A DNA stretch of 48,077 nucleotides, taken from Ignavibacteriota bacterium. GTDB lineage: Bacteria; Bacteroidota; Ignavibacteria; Tepidaquicellales; OLB5. Location of the stretch: contig RPQH01000027.1 of assembly GCA_003820375.1 (NCBI GenBank), positions 1 to 48,077 on the forward strand, written 5' to 3'. Each line of letters begins with the position of its first letter. Positions within the stretch are counted from its first letter, which is position 1. Below are positions 37,038-46,806 of this stretch, in pieces. The notes under the pieces were generated by a model, which searched no databases, was not told the origin of the DNA, and worked only from the letters and a program-made list of their open reading frames with translations. The position numbers and the translations under genes are program-made.

Positions 37038-38870
37038 TTATTTAGTATTTAGAATTTCTATTATCTTATTTTCAATTTCAATTGCCTTAAACGGTAAACC
37101 CTGGACTTTGTTAAGCGTTTTTACATCTACGAGGTATTCCATGCGTAAGAGCTTTGCAAGCTGTCCGAGGTTCATTTCGCAAACAAGAACATTTTTAAAG
37201 CGTTTTAATATTTCACCAAGGTTCTTCTGGAAAGGATTCAAATATTTTAAATGAACTTTCGAGAACTTGTAACCTTTTGTCATCATGTTCTCATATGCTG
37301 CCTGAATTGCACCATATGTGCTTCCCCATCCAACCACAAGAAGTTCACCTTCTTCAGGTCCCTCAACTTCAAGCAAAGGAATATCATTTTCAATATTCTT
37401 TACTTTTTGTGCTCTTAGGTTTACCATTAACTGGTGGTTTTCAGGAATATAACATACATTGCCTGTAACATTTTCTTTTTCCAATCCGCCGATTCTGTGT
37501 TCAAGCCCGGGTGTTCCGGGAATTGCCCACGGCCGTGAAAGATTTTCATCTCTTTGATACGGCTGGAAACCTTCGGGATTTGTAACAAAGTTTACTTTAA
37601 TTTCGGGTAAACCTTTTGATTCCGGGATTTTCCATGGTTCTGAACCATTGGCAAGATAACCGTCTGTCAGGCAAATTACAGGAGTCATAAATTTCAAAGC
37701 AAGGCGTGCTGCTTCATATGCCATAGTAAAGCAATCGGCAGGTGTAGAAGCTGCAACAACAGGAACCGGGCTTTCACCGTTTCTGGCATACATTGCCTGC
37801 AGAAGGTCTGCCTGTTCCGTTTTGGTTGGTAAACCGGTGCTCGGTCCGCCTCTTTGTACATTAATAATGACAAGAGGAAGCTCAACCATAACAGCAAGTC
37901 CTATAGCTTCAGTTTTTAAAGCTAATCCGGGACCGCTTGTAGTTGTAAGGCCTAATGCTCCGCCGAACGACGCTCCGATAGCAGAACAAATACCTGCTAT
38001 TTCATCTTCTGCCTGGAAAGTTTTCACACCGAAATTTTTATGTCTTGAAAGCTCGTGTAAAATTTCACTGGCAGGGGTAATCGGGTATGAGCCAAGGAAC
38101 AACGGCAATCCGCTTTTTTGTGATGCGGCTATCATTCCCAGTGCTGTTGCCTCATTTCCGCTGATATTTCTGTAGGTGCCTTTTTCAAGCTTAGCAGGTG
38201 CTACTTCATATCTTGTCGTAAATATTTCTGTTGTATCGCCAAAATTATAACCTGCTTTTAAAGCAGTTATATTGGCTTCCATTATCTTCGGCAGTTTTTT
38301 GAATTTGCCTCTTATCCAGTCTATTGTTGTATCCATTGAACGGTTAAACATCCAGTACATTATCCCAAGGGCAAAGAAATTCTTGCAGCGGGTTATCTCC
38401 TTCATATTGAGACCGCTGGTTTGAAGTGCTGTGGTTGTGGTTTTGGTAATTGGAATAACAAAAAGCTGGTACCTGTCCAGTGAGCCGTCTTCCAGAGGAT
38501 TTGTATCATACTTGGCGAGCTCGAGGTTCTTCTTGTTGAAAGCATCAACATTGGCAATTATCATTCCGCCTTTTTTAAGGTCTTTAAGATTAACCTTAAG
38601 AGCCGCAGGATTCATTGCAACCAGAATATCAGGTTCATCACCCGGTGAATGAATATCATCACTGCTGAACTGAATCTGAAAACCGCTTACACCGAAAAGT
38701 GTACCGGCTGGGGCTCGTATCTCTGCTGGGTAGTCTGGTAGTGTGCTTAAATCGTTTCCTAACTCTGCTGTTGTTTGAGTGAATTGAGTTCCAGTTAACT
38801 GCATTCCGTCTCCGGAATCTCCGGCGAACCGGATTATGGAGCTCTTGAGAACTTTAGCAGTCTTTTCCAT
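37038..38870 (-). CDS. korA: 2-oxoacid:ferredoxin oxidoreductase, alpha (gamma-alpha fused) subunit
   Basis: The 610-residue subunit combines a gamma domain (about 1-190, starting R-F-A-G-D-S-G-D-G-M-Q-L-T-G) with an alpha domain (about 215-600) that shows G-N-E-A-T-A-L-G, T-T-S-G-P-G-L-A-L-K-T-E-A-I-G and R-G-G-P-S-T-G-L-P-T-K-T-E-Q. This is the common two-subunit Kor layout. An AGGAG lies 11 bases before the ATG. It starts 32 bp after rplI in the same direction, so it may be read from the ribosomal-protein transcript as well as its own promoter. Confidence 0.92.
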   Translation of the reverse strand: MEKTAKVLKSSIIRFAGDSGDGMQLTGTQFTQTTAELGNDLSTLPDYPAEIRAPAGTLFGVSGFQIQFSSDDIHSPGDEPDILVAMNPAALKVNLKDLKKGGMIIANVDAFNKKNLELAKYDTNPLEDGSLDRYQLFVIPITKTTTTALQTSGLNMKEITRCKNFFALGIMYWMFNRSMDTTIDWIRGKFKKLPKIMEANITALKAGYNFGDTTEIFTTRYEVAPAKLEKGTYRNISGNEATALGMIAASQKSGLPLFLGSYPITPASEILHELSRHKNFGVKTFQAEDEIAGICSAIGASFGGALGLTTTSGPGLALKTEAIGLAVMVELPLVIINVQRGGPSTGLPTKTEQADLLQAMYARNGESPVPVVAASTPADCFTMAYEAARLALKFMTPVICLTDGYLANGSEPWKIPESKGLPEIKVNFVTNPEGFQPYQRDENLSRPWAIPGTPGLEHRIGGLEKENVTGNVCYIPENHQLMVNLRAQKVKNIENDIPLLEVEGPEEGELLVVGWGSTYGAIQAAYENMMTKGYKFSKVHLKYLNPFQKNLGEILKRFKNVLVCEMNLGQLAKLLRMEYLVDVKTLNKVQGLPFKAIEIENKIIEILNTK

Positions 38871-38902
38871 TACGGAATATACTCCTTTATTTTAAAAAAA
38901 AT

Positions 38903-39346
38903 TTACTCTCTTTCGACGCTGATTTTGATCGAAGATTTTACATTATTGTTTAACTTAATTTCAACGGTGAAGATTCCAAGTTCTTTTATCGGCTCCTCAA
39001 GCTCTATGTGTTTTTTATCGACTTTATATCCCATTTCATCAAGCTTTTCGGATATCATCTGCGATGTAACCGAACCGTAAATTCTGTCTTCCTCACCTGC
39101 TTTCACTTTTATATCAAGTGTAAGCTTTTGCAGCTCTGATGCCAGAACTTCAGCATCTGCAATCTCTTTATTGAGTTTTTTCTCTTTTTGTTTCTTTAGC
39201 TCTTCAAGAACGCGGAGATTTCCTTCTGTCGCTTTCATTACTATGTTATTGGGGATAAGAAAATTCATGGCATACCCGTCTTTAACAATAACGGCATCTC
39301 CTATTTTTCCGAGCTTTTCGTAATCTTGTTTTAAAATGACTTTCAT
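38903..39346 (-). CDS. rplI: 50S ribosomal protein L9
   Basis: The 147-residue protein has the N-terminal L9 signature (M-K-V-I-L-K-Q-D-Y-E-K-L-G-K-I-G-D, then G-Y-A-M-N-F-L-I-P), a long connecting helix rich in Lys and Glu, and the C-terminal RNA-binding domain. L9 sits at the base of the L1 stalk. It is the third gene of rpsF-ssb-rplI. The rpsR gene, often found just before it, is missing; an 87-bp spacer with a hairpin is there instead. Confidence 0.96.
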   Translation of the reverse strand: MKVILKQDYEKLGKIGDAVIVKDGYAMNFLIPNNIVMKATEGNLRVLEELKKQKEKKLNKEIADAEVLASELQKLTLDIKVKAGEEDRIYGSVTSQMISEKLDEMGYKVDKKHIELEEPIKELGIFTVEIKLNNNVKSSIKISVERE

Positions 39347-39362
39347 GTGAGCTTAAATAAAT

Positions 39363-39394
39363 AAAAAGTAGAGAGAGTGAGATACCCGCTCTAC
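39363..39394 (-). terminator. Hairpin with T run between ssb and rplI (possible attenuator)
   Basis: On the minus strand GTAGAG pairs with CTCTAC, with further partial pairing inside, and TTTTTAT follows. Its place ahead of rplI suggests partial termination, which would lower rplI and korAB relative to rpsF and ssb. Confidence 0.55.
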
Positions 39395-39433
39395 CTTATT
39401 GTTATAAATTAATATTTTACTAAAAACCTGTTA

Positions 39434-39901
39434 TTATTTAGCATCTCCGAGAAGAGCTGAGTCTTCGGGGGAGAGGTGTTTTTCAAATGAATCATCTTCA
39501 AAAATTATTGGAACATCTTCATGTTCTTCCCCAGCGTGACCTTCAATTGCGTTTAATTTCTTATTTAAAAACTGAATTCTTCTTGCTTTAATTTCAACAA
39601 TTGTTTTGCTATCGCCTTTTTCTGTCTTAAATGTTCTGCTTTGAAGCTCACCTTCTACTAAAACTGCATTACCTTTTTTAAGTTTGTCTCTGCAGCTTTC
39701 AGCCAGTTTGTTCCATGCTACTATACCTACATAACATACATCTTCCTGCCAGTCATCTTTGCTGTCTCTGTATCTTCTGTTGCTTGCAATTGAGAAGTTT
39801 ACCACAGGAGTACCATTTGTTGTCTGTCTGAAAATAGGATCCTTTGTTAAGTTACCTGCAATGATCACTGAATTGAGTTCGGGCATCTTTAAATCAGCCA
39901 T
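39434..39901 (-). CDS. ssb: Single-stranded DNA-binding protein
   Basis: The 155-residue protein has an OB fold (about 8-112) with N-S-V-I-I-A-G-N-L-T-K-D-P near the start and the usual W-Q-E-D / W-N-K-L-A-E / G-x-L-Q-S-R-T motifs. It coats single-stranded DNA and lies in the classic rpsF-ssb position. The C-terminus is short and acidic but ends in L-L-G-D-A-K rather than the usual D-D-D-I-P-F tip that binds PriA, RecQ and others. A diverged internal V-P-I-I-F-E-D-D may be a remnant. An unusual tip or a second SSB elsewhere is possible. Confidence 0.93.
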   Translation of the reverse strand: MADLKMPELNSVIIAGNLTKDPIFRQTTNGTPVVNFSIASNRRYRDSKDDWQEDVCYVGIVAWNKLAESCRDKLKKGNAVLVEGELQSRTFKTEKGDSKTIVEIKARRIQFLNKKLNAIEGHAGEEHEDVPIIFEDDSFEKHLSPEDSALLGDAK

Positions 39902-39948
39902 TATTTACCTCCAAAAGTTTACTGTTAAAAAAGTGTTAATGAATATAA

Positions 39949-40422
39949 TCAAACTTGTTTATCTTCTTGTTGTTCCGTTTCCTGTGTCTTTTCTTCAACA
40001 GGTGCTTCGATCCTTTGCAGTGCTTGTTCCTGTGCTTCAGCAGCAGCAGCAGATTCCCTTTCCCTGTTTGCCATATCGATTTGCTTTCTTTCGAAGTAAG
40101 CATTTCTTTCCGTCAGGGTTTTCTTATCGAACGAAACAGTCAAAAATCTCAGGATGCTTTCATCCAGATAATATACTCTTTCAAGCTTGGCAATAATGCC
40201 GGGGTCTCCGGTAAACTCTATGGATACATAGTGTCCCGAATTCTTTTTCTTTATGGGATAAGCAAACTTTTTCCTGCCCCATTTATCGACTTTAACTATT
40301 GTGCAATCATTTTTGGTTAAAAAAGCGGTGTACTTGTTTAGCAGTGCTTCCAGCTTTTCATCTTCTAAAACTGCATCTAGAATAAATATCGTTTCGTAGT
40401 TTTTTTGTTCTTTTTTTACCAT
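39949..40422 (-). CDS. rpsF: 30S ribosomal protein S6
   Basis: The 157-residue protein has the S6 core (about 7-105: Y-E-T-I-F-I-L-D, then W-G-R-K-K-F-A-Y-P-I, then Y-L-D-E-S-I-L-R-F-L). A C-terminal tail of about 45 residues, rich in Glu, Gln and Ala, lengthens it beyond the usual 95-130. S6 binds 16S rRNA with S18. Its partner gene rpsR is not in this cluster. It is the first gene of the leftward run and is divergent from uvrA. Confidence 0.95.
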   Translation of the reverse strand: MVKKEQKNYETIFILDAVLEDEKLEALLNKYTAFLTKNDCTIVKVDKWGRKKFAYPIKKKNSGHYVSIEFTGDPGIIAKLERVYYLDESILRFLTVSFDKKTLTERNAYFERKQIDMANRERESAAAAEAQEQALQRIEAPVEEKTQETEQQEDKQV

Positions 40423-40794
40423 TCGTTAAAATATGTGTTAGCAAATATATCTCTTACTTGAGATATAATCAAGACAGAATCGTGATTTTAGTTGAATTTA
40501 AGCAAAATATAAAATAATTATAATAAAATGCAACGTAAGAAGCAGTCTTATTTTGTTATTTTTCATTGCTGGGCTAAGTCTCTTTAGTATATTGGGTTAT
40601 ATATGAGATAGACTGTATTTCCGGCATGGTTATACTTGGTTATATATAGAAAGACAGAAACAAAACGAGCAGTAACCCAATATGCCCGAAACCTCTTTTA
40701 CCGGCAGTTTGGCCGTCAGGCAGGAATGCGTTAATTTTATCATTTATAATCACAAATAATTTACCCATTTTTGTGGTTTGAATAAACCAAATTA
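40423..40794. other. Divergent promoter region between rpsF and uvrA
   Basis: No gene is seen. ATATTGGGTTA (40589-40599) and TAACCCAATAT (40673-40683) form an 11-bp inverted repeat with a 73-base spacer. The spacer holds two similar copies of a GGTTATATAT word (about 40595 and 40638). This may be an RNA structure in the rpsF leader or the remains of a small element. Confidence 0.4.
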
Positions 40795-43689
40795 ATGCCA
40801 AAAGTCACAAAGAATAATATAGGAAACGTTAAGGAAACGAAGGTATCTAAAGGAAAACCCAAAGCCGGGAAAGCTCTCAGTGAGAGTCTTCCGGATGTAA
40901 ATACCCGTAACGGGAAATCCATAGTTATCAAAGGTGCGCGTGTTAATAATTTAAAGAATATTGATGTTGAAATCCCGCATAATAAGCTTGTTGTTGTAAC
41001 CGGATTAAGCGGCTCGGGAAAGACATCGCTTGTGTTTGATACCATCTATGCAGAAGGCCAGAGAAGGTATATCGAAAGCTTATCATCATATGCCAGGCAG
41101 TTCCTGGAAAGAATAAATAAACCTGATGTTGATTCAATTACAGGACTTGCACCATCAATGGCAATTGAAGTTAAAACATCATCAAGAAATCCGAGAAGTA
41201 CCGTTGGTACTGCAACTGAAATCTATGATTACCTCAGACTGCTTTTTGCAAGAGCAGGTAAAACATACAGTCCTGTTTCAGGCAAAGAAGTTAAAAGAGA
41301 TACTGTAGAAGATATATTAAAGTTCTTTACTAAAATAAAACCCGATACTAGGGTATATATAGTATTCCCGATTCATCTTCATGAATCCAAATCAGCAAAA
41401 GATGAAATTGAAACGCTGAAGCAAAAAGGTTACTTCAGAATATTTAATGGTGAAGAGCTGGTAGACCTGAACACAAAGTATGATATTAAAAAAATCAAGC
41501 TCGAAAAAGTAAAGGTTCTTGTTGACAGGTTTATATATAAGAAGGAAGATGAAGAATTAACCCAGCGAATTTCTCAATCACTTGAGCAGGCGTATTCGGA
41601 AGGGGAGGGGTATTTAAATATCTTCATTGAAATCTCGAAGGATGAACCGATGGAGGTACATTCTTTCAATCTCCATTTTGAAAGTGACGGAATAAGGTTT
41701 GAACAGCCCGAGCCGTTATTATTCTCATTCAATAACCCGATTGGTGCTTGTCCCAGATGCCAGGGCTTTGGTGAAACAATAGATTTAGACCCTGACCTTA
41801 TTGTACCGGATAAAACAAAATCAATTTTCCAGAATGCGATTCATCCGTTCTCGACTCCAAAGCACAGCAGGCATTTGAGCGACTTAATTGCAGCATCGAA
41901 GAAATATGACATAAGGATTCACATTCCGTTTAAAGACCTCTCGAAAGAAGAAGTACATATGGTATATAAAGGAGCAGGTGATTATATCGGGATCAATAAG
42001 TTCTTCCGCATGGTAGAGCGTGAAGCTGCATATAAAATACATTACAGGGTATTGCTGAGCAGGTACAGGGCATATACAACCTGTGCTGAATGTGAAGGCT
42101 CACGGTTGAGGAAAGAAGCATTGTATGTTAAATTCCAGAAGAAAAATATTTTCGAGCTGGTTAAGAGTAATATTGAAGAGCTGTATAAGTTCTTTAAAGA
42201 AGTAAAGCTCTCGGAGCATGACCGGCAAGTAGCCCAGAGAATACTTGATGAAATAAAAAACAGGTTAAAATATTTATTCGAAGTCGGGCTTGGATATATT
42301 ACTATGAACAGGTTGACAAGCACACTATCGGGAGGTGAAAGCCAAAGGATAAATCTTGCAACATCATTGGGCTCATCACTGGTTGGCTCAATTTATGTTC
42401 TTGACGAGCCGAGTATTGGATTACACCCGCGTGATAATGACAGGTTAATTAAGATATTAAAATCACTGAGAGATATCGGAAACTCGGTTATAGTAGTAGA
42501 GCATGACCCGGAGATGATTACATCGAGTGATTATGTAATAGATATAGGTCCTAAAGCAGGTGAGTATGGCGGCGAAGTGATATTTTCAGGAACGCTGAAT
42601 GAAATAAAAAAGTCAACAACATCGTTGACAGGAAAATATCTTTCAGGCAAGCTGAAGATAGATACTCCTGCTAAAAGAAGAAAATTAAATAATCATTTTA
42701 TCACTATCAGGGGAGCATCTGAAAATAATTTAAAAAATATTGATGTTGATTTTCCGCTTGGAATGTTTGTTTGTGTAACCGGTGTAAGCGGATCAGGGAA
42801 ATCTACTTTAATAAGCGATATTTTATACGGTGCATTAAAGAAAAGAATCGATGGCATATATAATGAGAAGATAGGATTATATTCCGAATTAAAGGGAGCA
42901 AATCTTATCAATGCAGTTGAGCTTGTAGACCAGACACCTATAGGACGCTCGCCTCGTTCAAATCCCGTAACATATTTAAAGATATTTGACCAGATAAGAG
43001 ACCTTTACGGTTCATTACCATCAGCTAAAGCAAAAGGTGTAAGTCCGGGTAATTTCTCATTCAATATTCCCGGCGGAAGATGTGAAACCTGCGAGGGCTC
43101 AGGAGTGATTAAAATTGCAATGCAGTTCATGGCAGATATTTATCTTGAGTGCGACATTTGCAAAGGGAAAAGATATAAGAATGAAATCCTTGATATTAAA
43201 TATAACAATAAAAGTATAAGTGATGTGCTTGCATTAAGCGTAACTGAAGCATTGGCATTCTTCAAGGATTTTCCGAAGATAACCGCTAAGCTTAAAGTAC
43301 TGGATGATGTGGGCTTGGGATATTTAAGGTTAGGGCAATCAGCGACTACACTCTCGGGCGGTGAAGCACAAAGAATAAAGCTGGCATTCCATCTTTCATT
43401 CCAGAATTCGGATGAAAAAACTTTGTTCATATTTGATGAGCCTACAACAGGTTTGCATTTATATGATATTGCGAAGCTGCTTAAAAGCTTTAATGATCTA
43501 ATTGAAAAAGGAAACTCAATTTTAGTGGTTGAGCATAATCTTGAAGTAATAAAGTGTGCAGACCATATAATAGACCTTGGACCCGAAAGCGGTGATAAAG
43601 GCGGGTATGTTGTTGCAAAAGGAACACCCGAAGAGATAGTTAAGAATAAAGATTCATATACCGGTAAGTTTCTGAGTAAAGTTTTGTGA
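40795..43689 (+). CDS. uvrA: UvrABC excision nuclease subunit A
   Basis: The 964-residue ATPase detects bulky DNA damage and loads UvrB. The two ABC modules have Walker A at 70-78 (G-L-S-G-S-G-K-T-S) and 663-670 (G-V-S-G-S-G-K-S), with L-S-G-G-E signatures before each Walker B. Zinc-binding pairs are C-P-R-C and C-A-E-C in the first half and C-E-T-C and C-D-I-C in the second. In the region where many UvrAs have a Cys near residue 160, this one reads Y-S-P-V-S-G. The N-terminus has a basic extension of about 40 residues. Its TGA is immediately followed by a 9-bp tandem array. Confidence 0.96.
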   Translation: MPKVTKNNIGNVKETKVSKGKPKAGKALSESLPDVNTRNGKSIVIKGARVNNLKNIDVEIPHNKLVVVTGLSGSGKTSLVFDTIYAEGQRRYIESLSSYARQFLERINKPDVDSITGLAPSMAIEVKTSSRNPRSTVGTATEIYDYLRLLFARAGKTYSPVSGKEVKRDTVEDILKFFTKIKPDTRVYIVFPIHLHESKSAKDEIETLKQKGYFRIFNGEELVDLNTKYDIKKIKLEKVKVLVDRFIYKKEDEELTQRISQSLEQAYSEGEGYLNIFIEISKDEPMEVHSFNLHFESDGIRFEQPEPLLFSFNNPIGACPRCQGFGETIDLDPDLIVPDKTKSIFQNAIHPFSTPKHSRHLSDLIAASKKYDIRIHIPFKDLSKEEVHMVYKGAGDYIGINKFFRMVEREAAYKIHYRVLLSRYRAYTTCAECEGSRLRKEALYVKFQKKNIFELVKSNIEELYKFFKEVKLSEHDRQVAQRILDEIKNRLKYLFEVGLGYITMNRLTSTLSGGESQRINLATSLGSSLVGSIYVLDEPSIGLHPRDNDRLIKILKSLRDIGNSVIVVEHDPEMITSSDYVIDIGPKAGEYGGEVIFSGTLNEIKKSTTSLTGKYLSGKLKIDTPAKRRKLNNHFITIRGASENNLKNIDVDFPLGMFVCVTGVSGSGKSTLISDILYGALKKRIDGIYNEKIGLYSELKGANLINAVELVDQTPIGRSPRSNPVTYLKIFDQIRDLYGSLPSAKAKGVSPGNFSFNIPGGRCETCEGSGVIKIAMQFMADIYLECDICKGKRYKNEILDIKYNNKSISDVLALSVTEALAFFKDFPKITAKLKVLDDVGLGYLRLGQSATTLSGGEAQRIKLAFHLSFQNSDEKTLFIFDEPTTGLHLYDIAKLLKSFNDLIEKGNSILVVEHNLEVIKCADHIIDLGPESGDKGGYVVAKGTPEEIVKNKDSYTGKFLSKVL

Positions 43690-43769
43690 GTTCTGAGAGT
43701 TCATAGAGTTCATAGAGTTCTGAGAGTTCTGAGAGTTCTGAGAGTTCTGAGAGTTCTGAGAGTTCTGAA
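43690..43769. repeat. 9-bp tandem array starting at the uvrA stop codon
   Basis: The unit GTTCTGAGA (two copies read GTTCATAGA) occurs eight times from the base after the uvrA TGA, with a partial ninth. The period is a multiple of three, and the frame of uvrA stays open through the array if the stop is ignored. Confidence 0.96.
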
Positions 43770-43770
43770 T

Positions 43771-43804
43771 CCCTCTTTCCCAAATAGAAATTTGGGAAAG
43801 AGGG
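43771..43804. terminator. Perfect 15-bp inverted repeat between convergent genes
   Basis: CCCTCTTTCCCAAAT and ATTTGGGAAAGAGGG flank an AGAA loop. No T run follows on either side, but its place between two convergent genes suggests a bidirectional terminator. It shares the CTTTCC(C)AAAT words with the hairpin at 27927-27970. Confidence 0.75.
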
Positions 43805-43816
43805 TATTGTGTTCTT

Positions 43817-43852
43817 ACAAACTTAAAGAACTTAACAAACTTAAAGAACTTA
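43817..43852. repeat. Second 9-bp-period array, at the lipoprotein stop codon
   Basis: An 18-mer (ACAAACTTAAAGAACTTA) is present twice without change. It divides into two similar 9-mers, ACAAACTTA and AAGAACTTA. It touches the stop codon (43853-43855) of the leftward lipoprotein gene. Confidence 0.93.
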
Positions 43853-44767
43853 TTACTGGTCAATACCTTCCAGATTTATGGTTGTTGTATATGAACCACG
43901 GATTATAGTTGCAATATCATCACACTCTCCTGAGTTTGGATAAAAATCAACATATGTTGCCGCAATAGTAGTACCGTTTCTAACCCACATTACTTTACCC
44001 GATACCGGATACCTGCAATTACCTGTTACAGTTAAGCTGTCCTGAATTGTATATGCAAACTGCACTCCGAACCTGTTATCTTTAACAACGCCTGTTCCTC
44101 TGAAAATATATTTATCATCATTGGTTGTGTTCATGTTGTTAAGGCTTGCATCAATTGTTAAGTTTGCAGCAATATCTTTTGTAATACCGGTATTGGTAGC
44201 AAAGACCAAACCTGCTTTTATAACACCGGCATATTCGTTATTACCGCCGGTTACTATTCTTCCCCATAATTCATTAGTATTGGAAGATGACGAAGTAATA
44301 GTCACTGAGTTTGTATCAGAACTATTAGCTACTTTATATACTTTAAGCGGGCTGTCACCAAATAATCTTAATTCACCATAAATAGAGTCACGGGCAGTGC
44401 TTACAAAAGCCAATATTTGATACTTTCCGCTTGCCCTGATATTTCGTTTGGAACTCTGGCAGGGTTCATTTCCGTAATTTATGGTGATTGTATAGTTTGT
44501 TCCTCCTGCTGTGTTTGACGAATCTAATGTAACAAAGGGACATCCGCTGGATAATTCCACTCTTCCCAGTGCTATTGCAGAAAGATAATAATAAGCATCT
44601 GAATTTATCCACTGAACCTCGCTTGTATTTTTCGAGGATGTTTGTTCTGCATCCACGTTATTATTTTCAACAGGTGGTGTAACAGAATCTTCTTTGCATC
44701 CGATAAGATAAAAAAATACTAATAGTGGAAAATAAATAAACAATAATTGGAATTTGAGCTTGTTCAT
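43853..44767 (-). CDS. Lipoprotein of unknown function
   Basis: The 304-residue protein has a lipoprotein signal peptide with lipobox L-I-G-C (Cys24), followed by an Asn/Val/Pro-rich spacer (residues 28-50) and a domain rich in beta strands, with many Thr and Asn. I do not recognise the family. It is convergent with uvrA and lies downstream of the TolB-like lipoprotein gene on the same strand. It probably faces the periplasm or the cell surface. Confidence 0.75.
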   Translation of the reverse strand: MNKLKFQLLFIYFPLLVFFYLIGCKEDSVTPPVENNNVDAEQTSSKNTSEVQWINSDAYYYLSAIALGRVELSSGCPFVTLDSSNTAGGTNYTITINYGNEPCQSSKRNIRASGKYQILAFVSTARDSIYGELRLFGDSPLKVYKVANSSDTNSVTITSSSSNTNELWGRIVTGGNNEYAGVIKAGLVFATNTGITKDIAANLTIDASLNNMNTTNDDKYIFRGTGVVKDNRFGVQFAYTIQDSLTVTGNCRYPVSGKVMWVRNGTTIAATYVDFYPNSGECDDIATIIRGSYTTTINLEGIDQ

Positions 44768-45089
44768 ATTATTTTAAATTAAATTGTATTGAAAATATAA
44801 AAAGAAAAAAGATGTTGATTTGTAAATTAAAAGTTTTCTTAATTATTTAAATATGCAGTACCAAACTACTAAAATAAATATATAAAAATACCACAAACAA
44901 GTTATTATTAAATAACGGTTTAAGAATCTAAATTATATAAAAATAAAGATTTTAATACAGGTAAGTTTTAAGCAAAAATGATGTAAAAAAGGAAAAAAAA
45001 CAGCGAACTCTCTTTGAATTCGCTGTTGCAAAGTATTCGCAGGACAATGTCAGTTTATAAACACATATCCTAATTTTAAAATATCTTTA
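44768..45089 (-). terminator. Intergenic region with terminator of the TolB-like gene
   Basis: CAGCGAA (45001-45007) pairs with TTCGCTG (45019-45025), extended by AA/TT. On the minus strand the hairpin is followed by a run of eight T (44993-45000). The rest, 44768-44990, is AT-rich with no gene and should carry the promoter of the leftward lipoprotein gene. Confidence 0.85.
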
Positions 45090-46172
45090 CTATGCAGGCC
45101 ACAAATTATCTGAATTATCAAACTGGGGCTGCGATTGCAGCAGTTTGATTGGTGTTCCTCCGGATATTGAAGTAATCCAAATATTTCCTTTATTACTTGC
45201 GGGATCGAAACGAATAAACGCCACCAATCCGCCATTGGGCAGCCATGTTGGATATCTTAGGTGTACATCTTGTTCCGCAGCTATATCTGCCGGTTGTCCG
45301 CTGTTTGTGGGATATGCGAGAGAAACTATTTTCCAAAAATCACCATTTGATTTATCGCTCTCAAATATAATTTTGTCACATGCAGGTGACCAAGCAGGAT
45401 AACCGGAATTATTCGGATTGTAAAAAGTTGTGTTTATTGTTGTATCAAACGGATCAATGACATACACATCATGGTCAGTAGACGTGGCTGAACCCTGATA
45501 CTCGTACGCAATTCTTCTGACTGAAATTCTTGGTGACCACTTAGGATTATACTCATCAGCACCTATAGTTGTAATAATTGCCCGCCTGTTTGCGACCTGG
45601 AGTGTATTGCCGCTTCCGGATATATCACCAATATATAGATCGCGGGAATCTGCAGTATCTACAATTCCGATAGGTGATGAGTTATCGTACCTTTTGTCCC
45701 ATATCAAATATTTTCCATCCGGTGAAAAGTAAGGATTATTATCCCAGCTGCCATCTGAAGAAAACAGACGCTTGGGAATTTCAGTAATTGAAGTATCTAA
45801 GCTGCCATCAGAGTTAAAAAAATAAGCATAGATTTCCTGATTATCTCCCTGTACAGATGAAAACACCAAAACTCTTCCGTCCGGAGACCAGTTTGATTGT
45901 TTATCTGCGGAGTTATTGAATGAATGAGTAATATTGAACGGATTTGACTCAAATACAGTACCTGAAGTAATAAGATTCCCAATTGAATCAACCTGAGCCA
46001 AATAGATATCAAAATCGCCATCAAGATTAGACGTGAATGTTATGAATTTTCCGCTTCTGGTTAAATCTGATTTAGTTACACCACCTGGTGTAATAATGCC
46101 GTCATCTTCCCCGCAGCCCTAATATATTATCAACAATACTAACATTAAAAATAAAAATTTTAACTTTTTCAT
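45090..46172 (-). pseudogene. TolB-like beta-propeller lipoprotein, TAG in the signal peptide
   Basis: The natural start is the ATG at 46172, opening MKKLKFLFLMLVLLIIY. Codon 18 is TAG (46119-46121), and the next two codons are Gly-Cys, the end of a lipobox. The frame then stays open for 342 codons. The body has WD40/TolB-like repeats (N-W-S-P-D-G-R, Y-F-S-P-D-G-K-Y-L-I-W, K-W-S-P-R, A-W-S-P-A, T-W-L-P-N-G-G). Restarting at TTG 46001 would give 303 residues without export. TAG is a real stop elsewhere here (hldA), so recoding is unlikely. A recent nonsense mutation or a sequencing error explains it best. Confidence 0.85.
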
Positions 46173-46469
46173 ATTAGTTTTTTGTTTTGTTTGCAAATAA
46201 AGTTTGAAGGAATAAAATCTATTTAATCTTTAAAAATATCTGTGCTAAAATAAAATACATATTTATATAAATATGGCGAAGTGAAACAACAAAATAAACA
46301 TATAAAATACCGTAAATTAGTAAAAAAAGTATTTCTTACATATGAACTGTTATAAATATGCCGGTGTTTGTTAAATGACTATATATAATAGAGTCGGTTT
46401 ACATTTGAATGAGAAAAAAATGGAGTTTTGTACTGATAAATAAAAAAGAAAAAATAAACAGATAATATT
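46173..46469. other. AT-rich divergent promoter region
   Basis: No gene, repeat or RNA is recognised. It should hold promoters for the TolB-like lipoprotein gene and the small membrane protein gene. Confidence 0.45.
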
Positions 46470-46805
46470 ATGATATACGCTGCAATAGCTTTTTTCTCCC
46501 TGGCAGCAATTCTGGGAATGCTGCTTCTATCGTATGTTTTGAGAGACAAAGAGACACCCAAAGGGATAGTCTTTACCCATGGTCCGCTTGCTGCAATTGG
46601 TATAGTTTTACTTATTGTTTATGCACTTGGCAACACACCATCTCCGGTAGAAAGTATAGTTTTATTTATAATAGCGGCAGCAGGAGGCACAATACTTGTG
46701 TGGCACGATGTAAAAAGAAAGCCAATTCCCAAATGGCTTGCAGTAACTCATGGTTTAATTGCTGTAACAGCGTTTGTATTTTTGCTTTATTTTGCTTTTA
46801 AATAA
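46470..46805 (+). CDS. Small membrane protein with four helices
   Basis: The 111-residue protein has hydrophobic segments at about 3-23, 33-53, 61-79 and 89-109. Short charged loops (R-D-K-E-T-P-K, H-D-V-K-R-K-P-I-P-K) join them, and two similar T-H-G motifs follow (F-T-H-G-P-L-A and V-T-H-G-L-I-A). Halves 1-56 and 57-111 resemble each other, as if the gene had been duplicated within itself. I do not recognise a family. It stands alone and ends in a hairpin. Confidence 0.75.
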   Translation: MIYAAIAFFSLAAILGMLLLSYVLRDKETPKGIVFTHGPLAAIGIVLLIVYALGNTPSPVESIVLFIIAAAGGTILVWHDVKRKPIPKWLAVTHGLIAVTAFVFLLYFAFK

Positions 46806-46806
46806 A

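Noticed and set aside
39368..39400. tRNA D-arm-like sequence ahead of rplI
   Set aside because: GTAGAGCGGG resembles a D arm by chance. The rest does not fold as tRNA and fits a hairpin with a T run better.
43654..43863. Minus-strand frame with N-S-Q repeats near the uvrA end
   Set aside because: The repeated residues come from the 9-bp DNA array. There is no RBS, and it overlaps uvrA and two arrays.
46119..46121. Recoded TAG (extra amino acid)
   Set aside because: hldA ends with TAG in this window, and no recoding element is visible.
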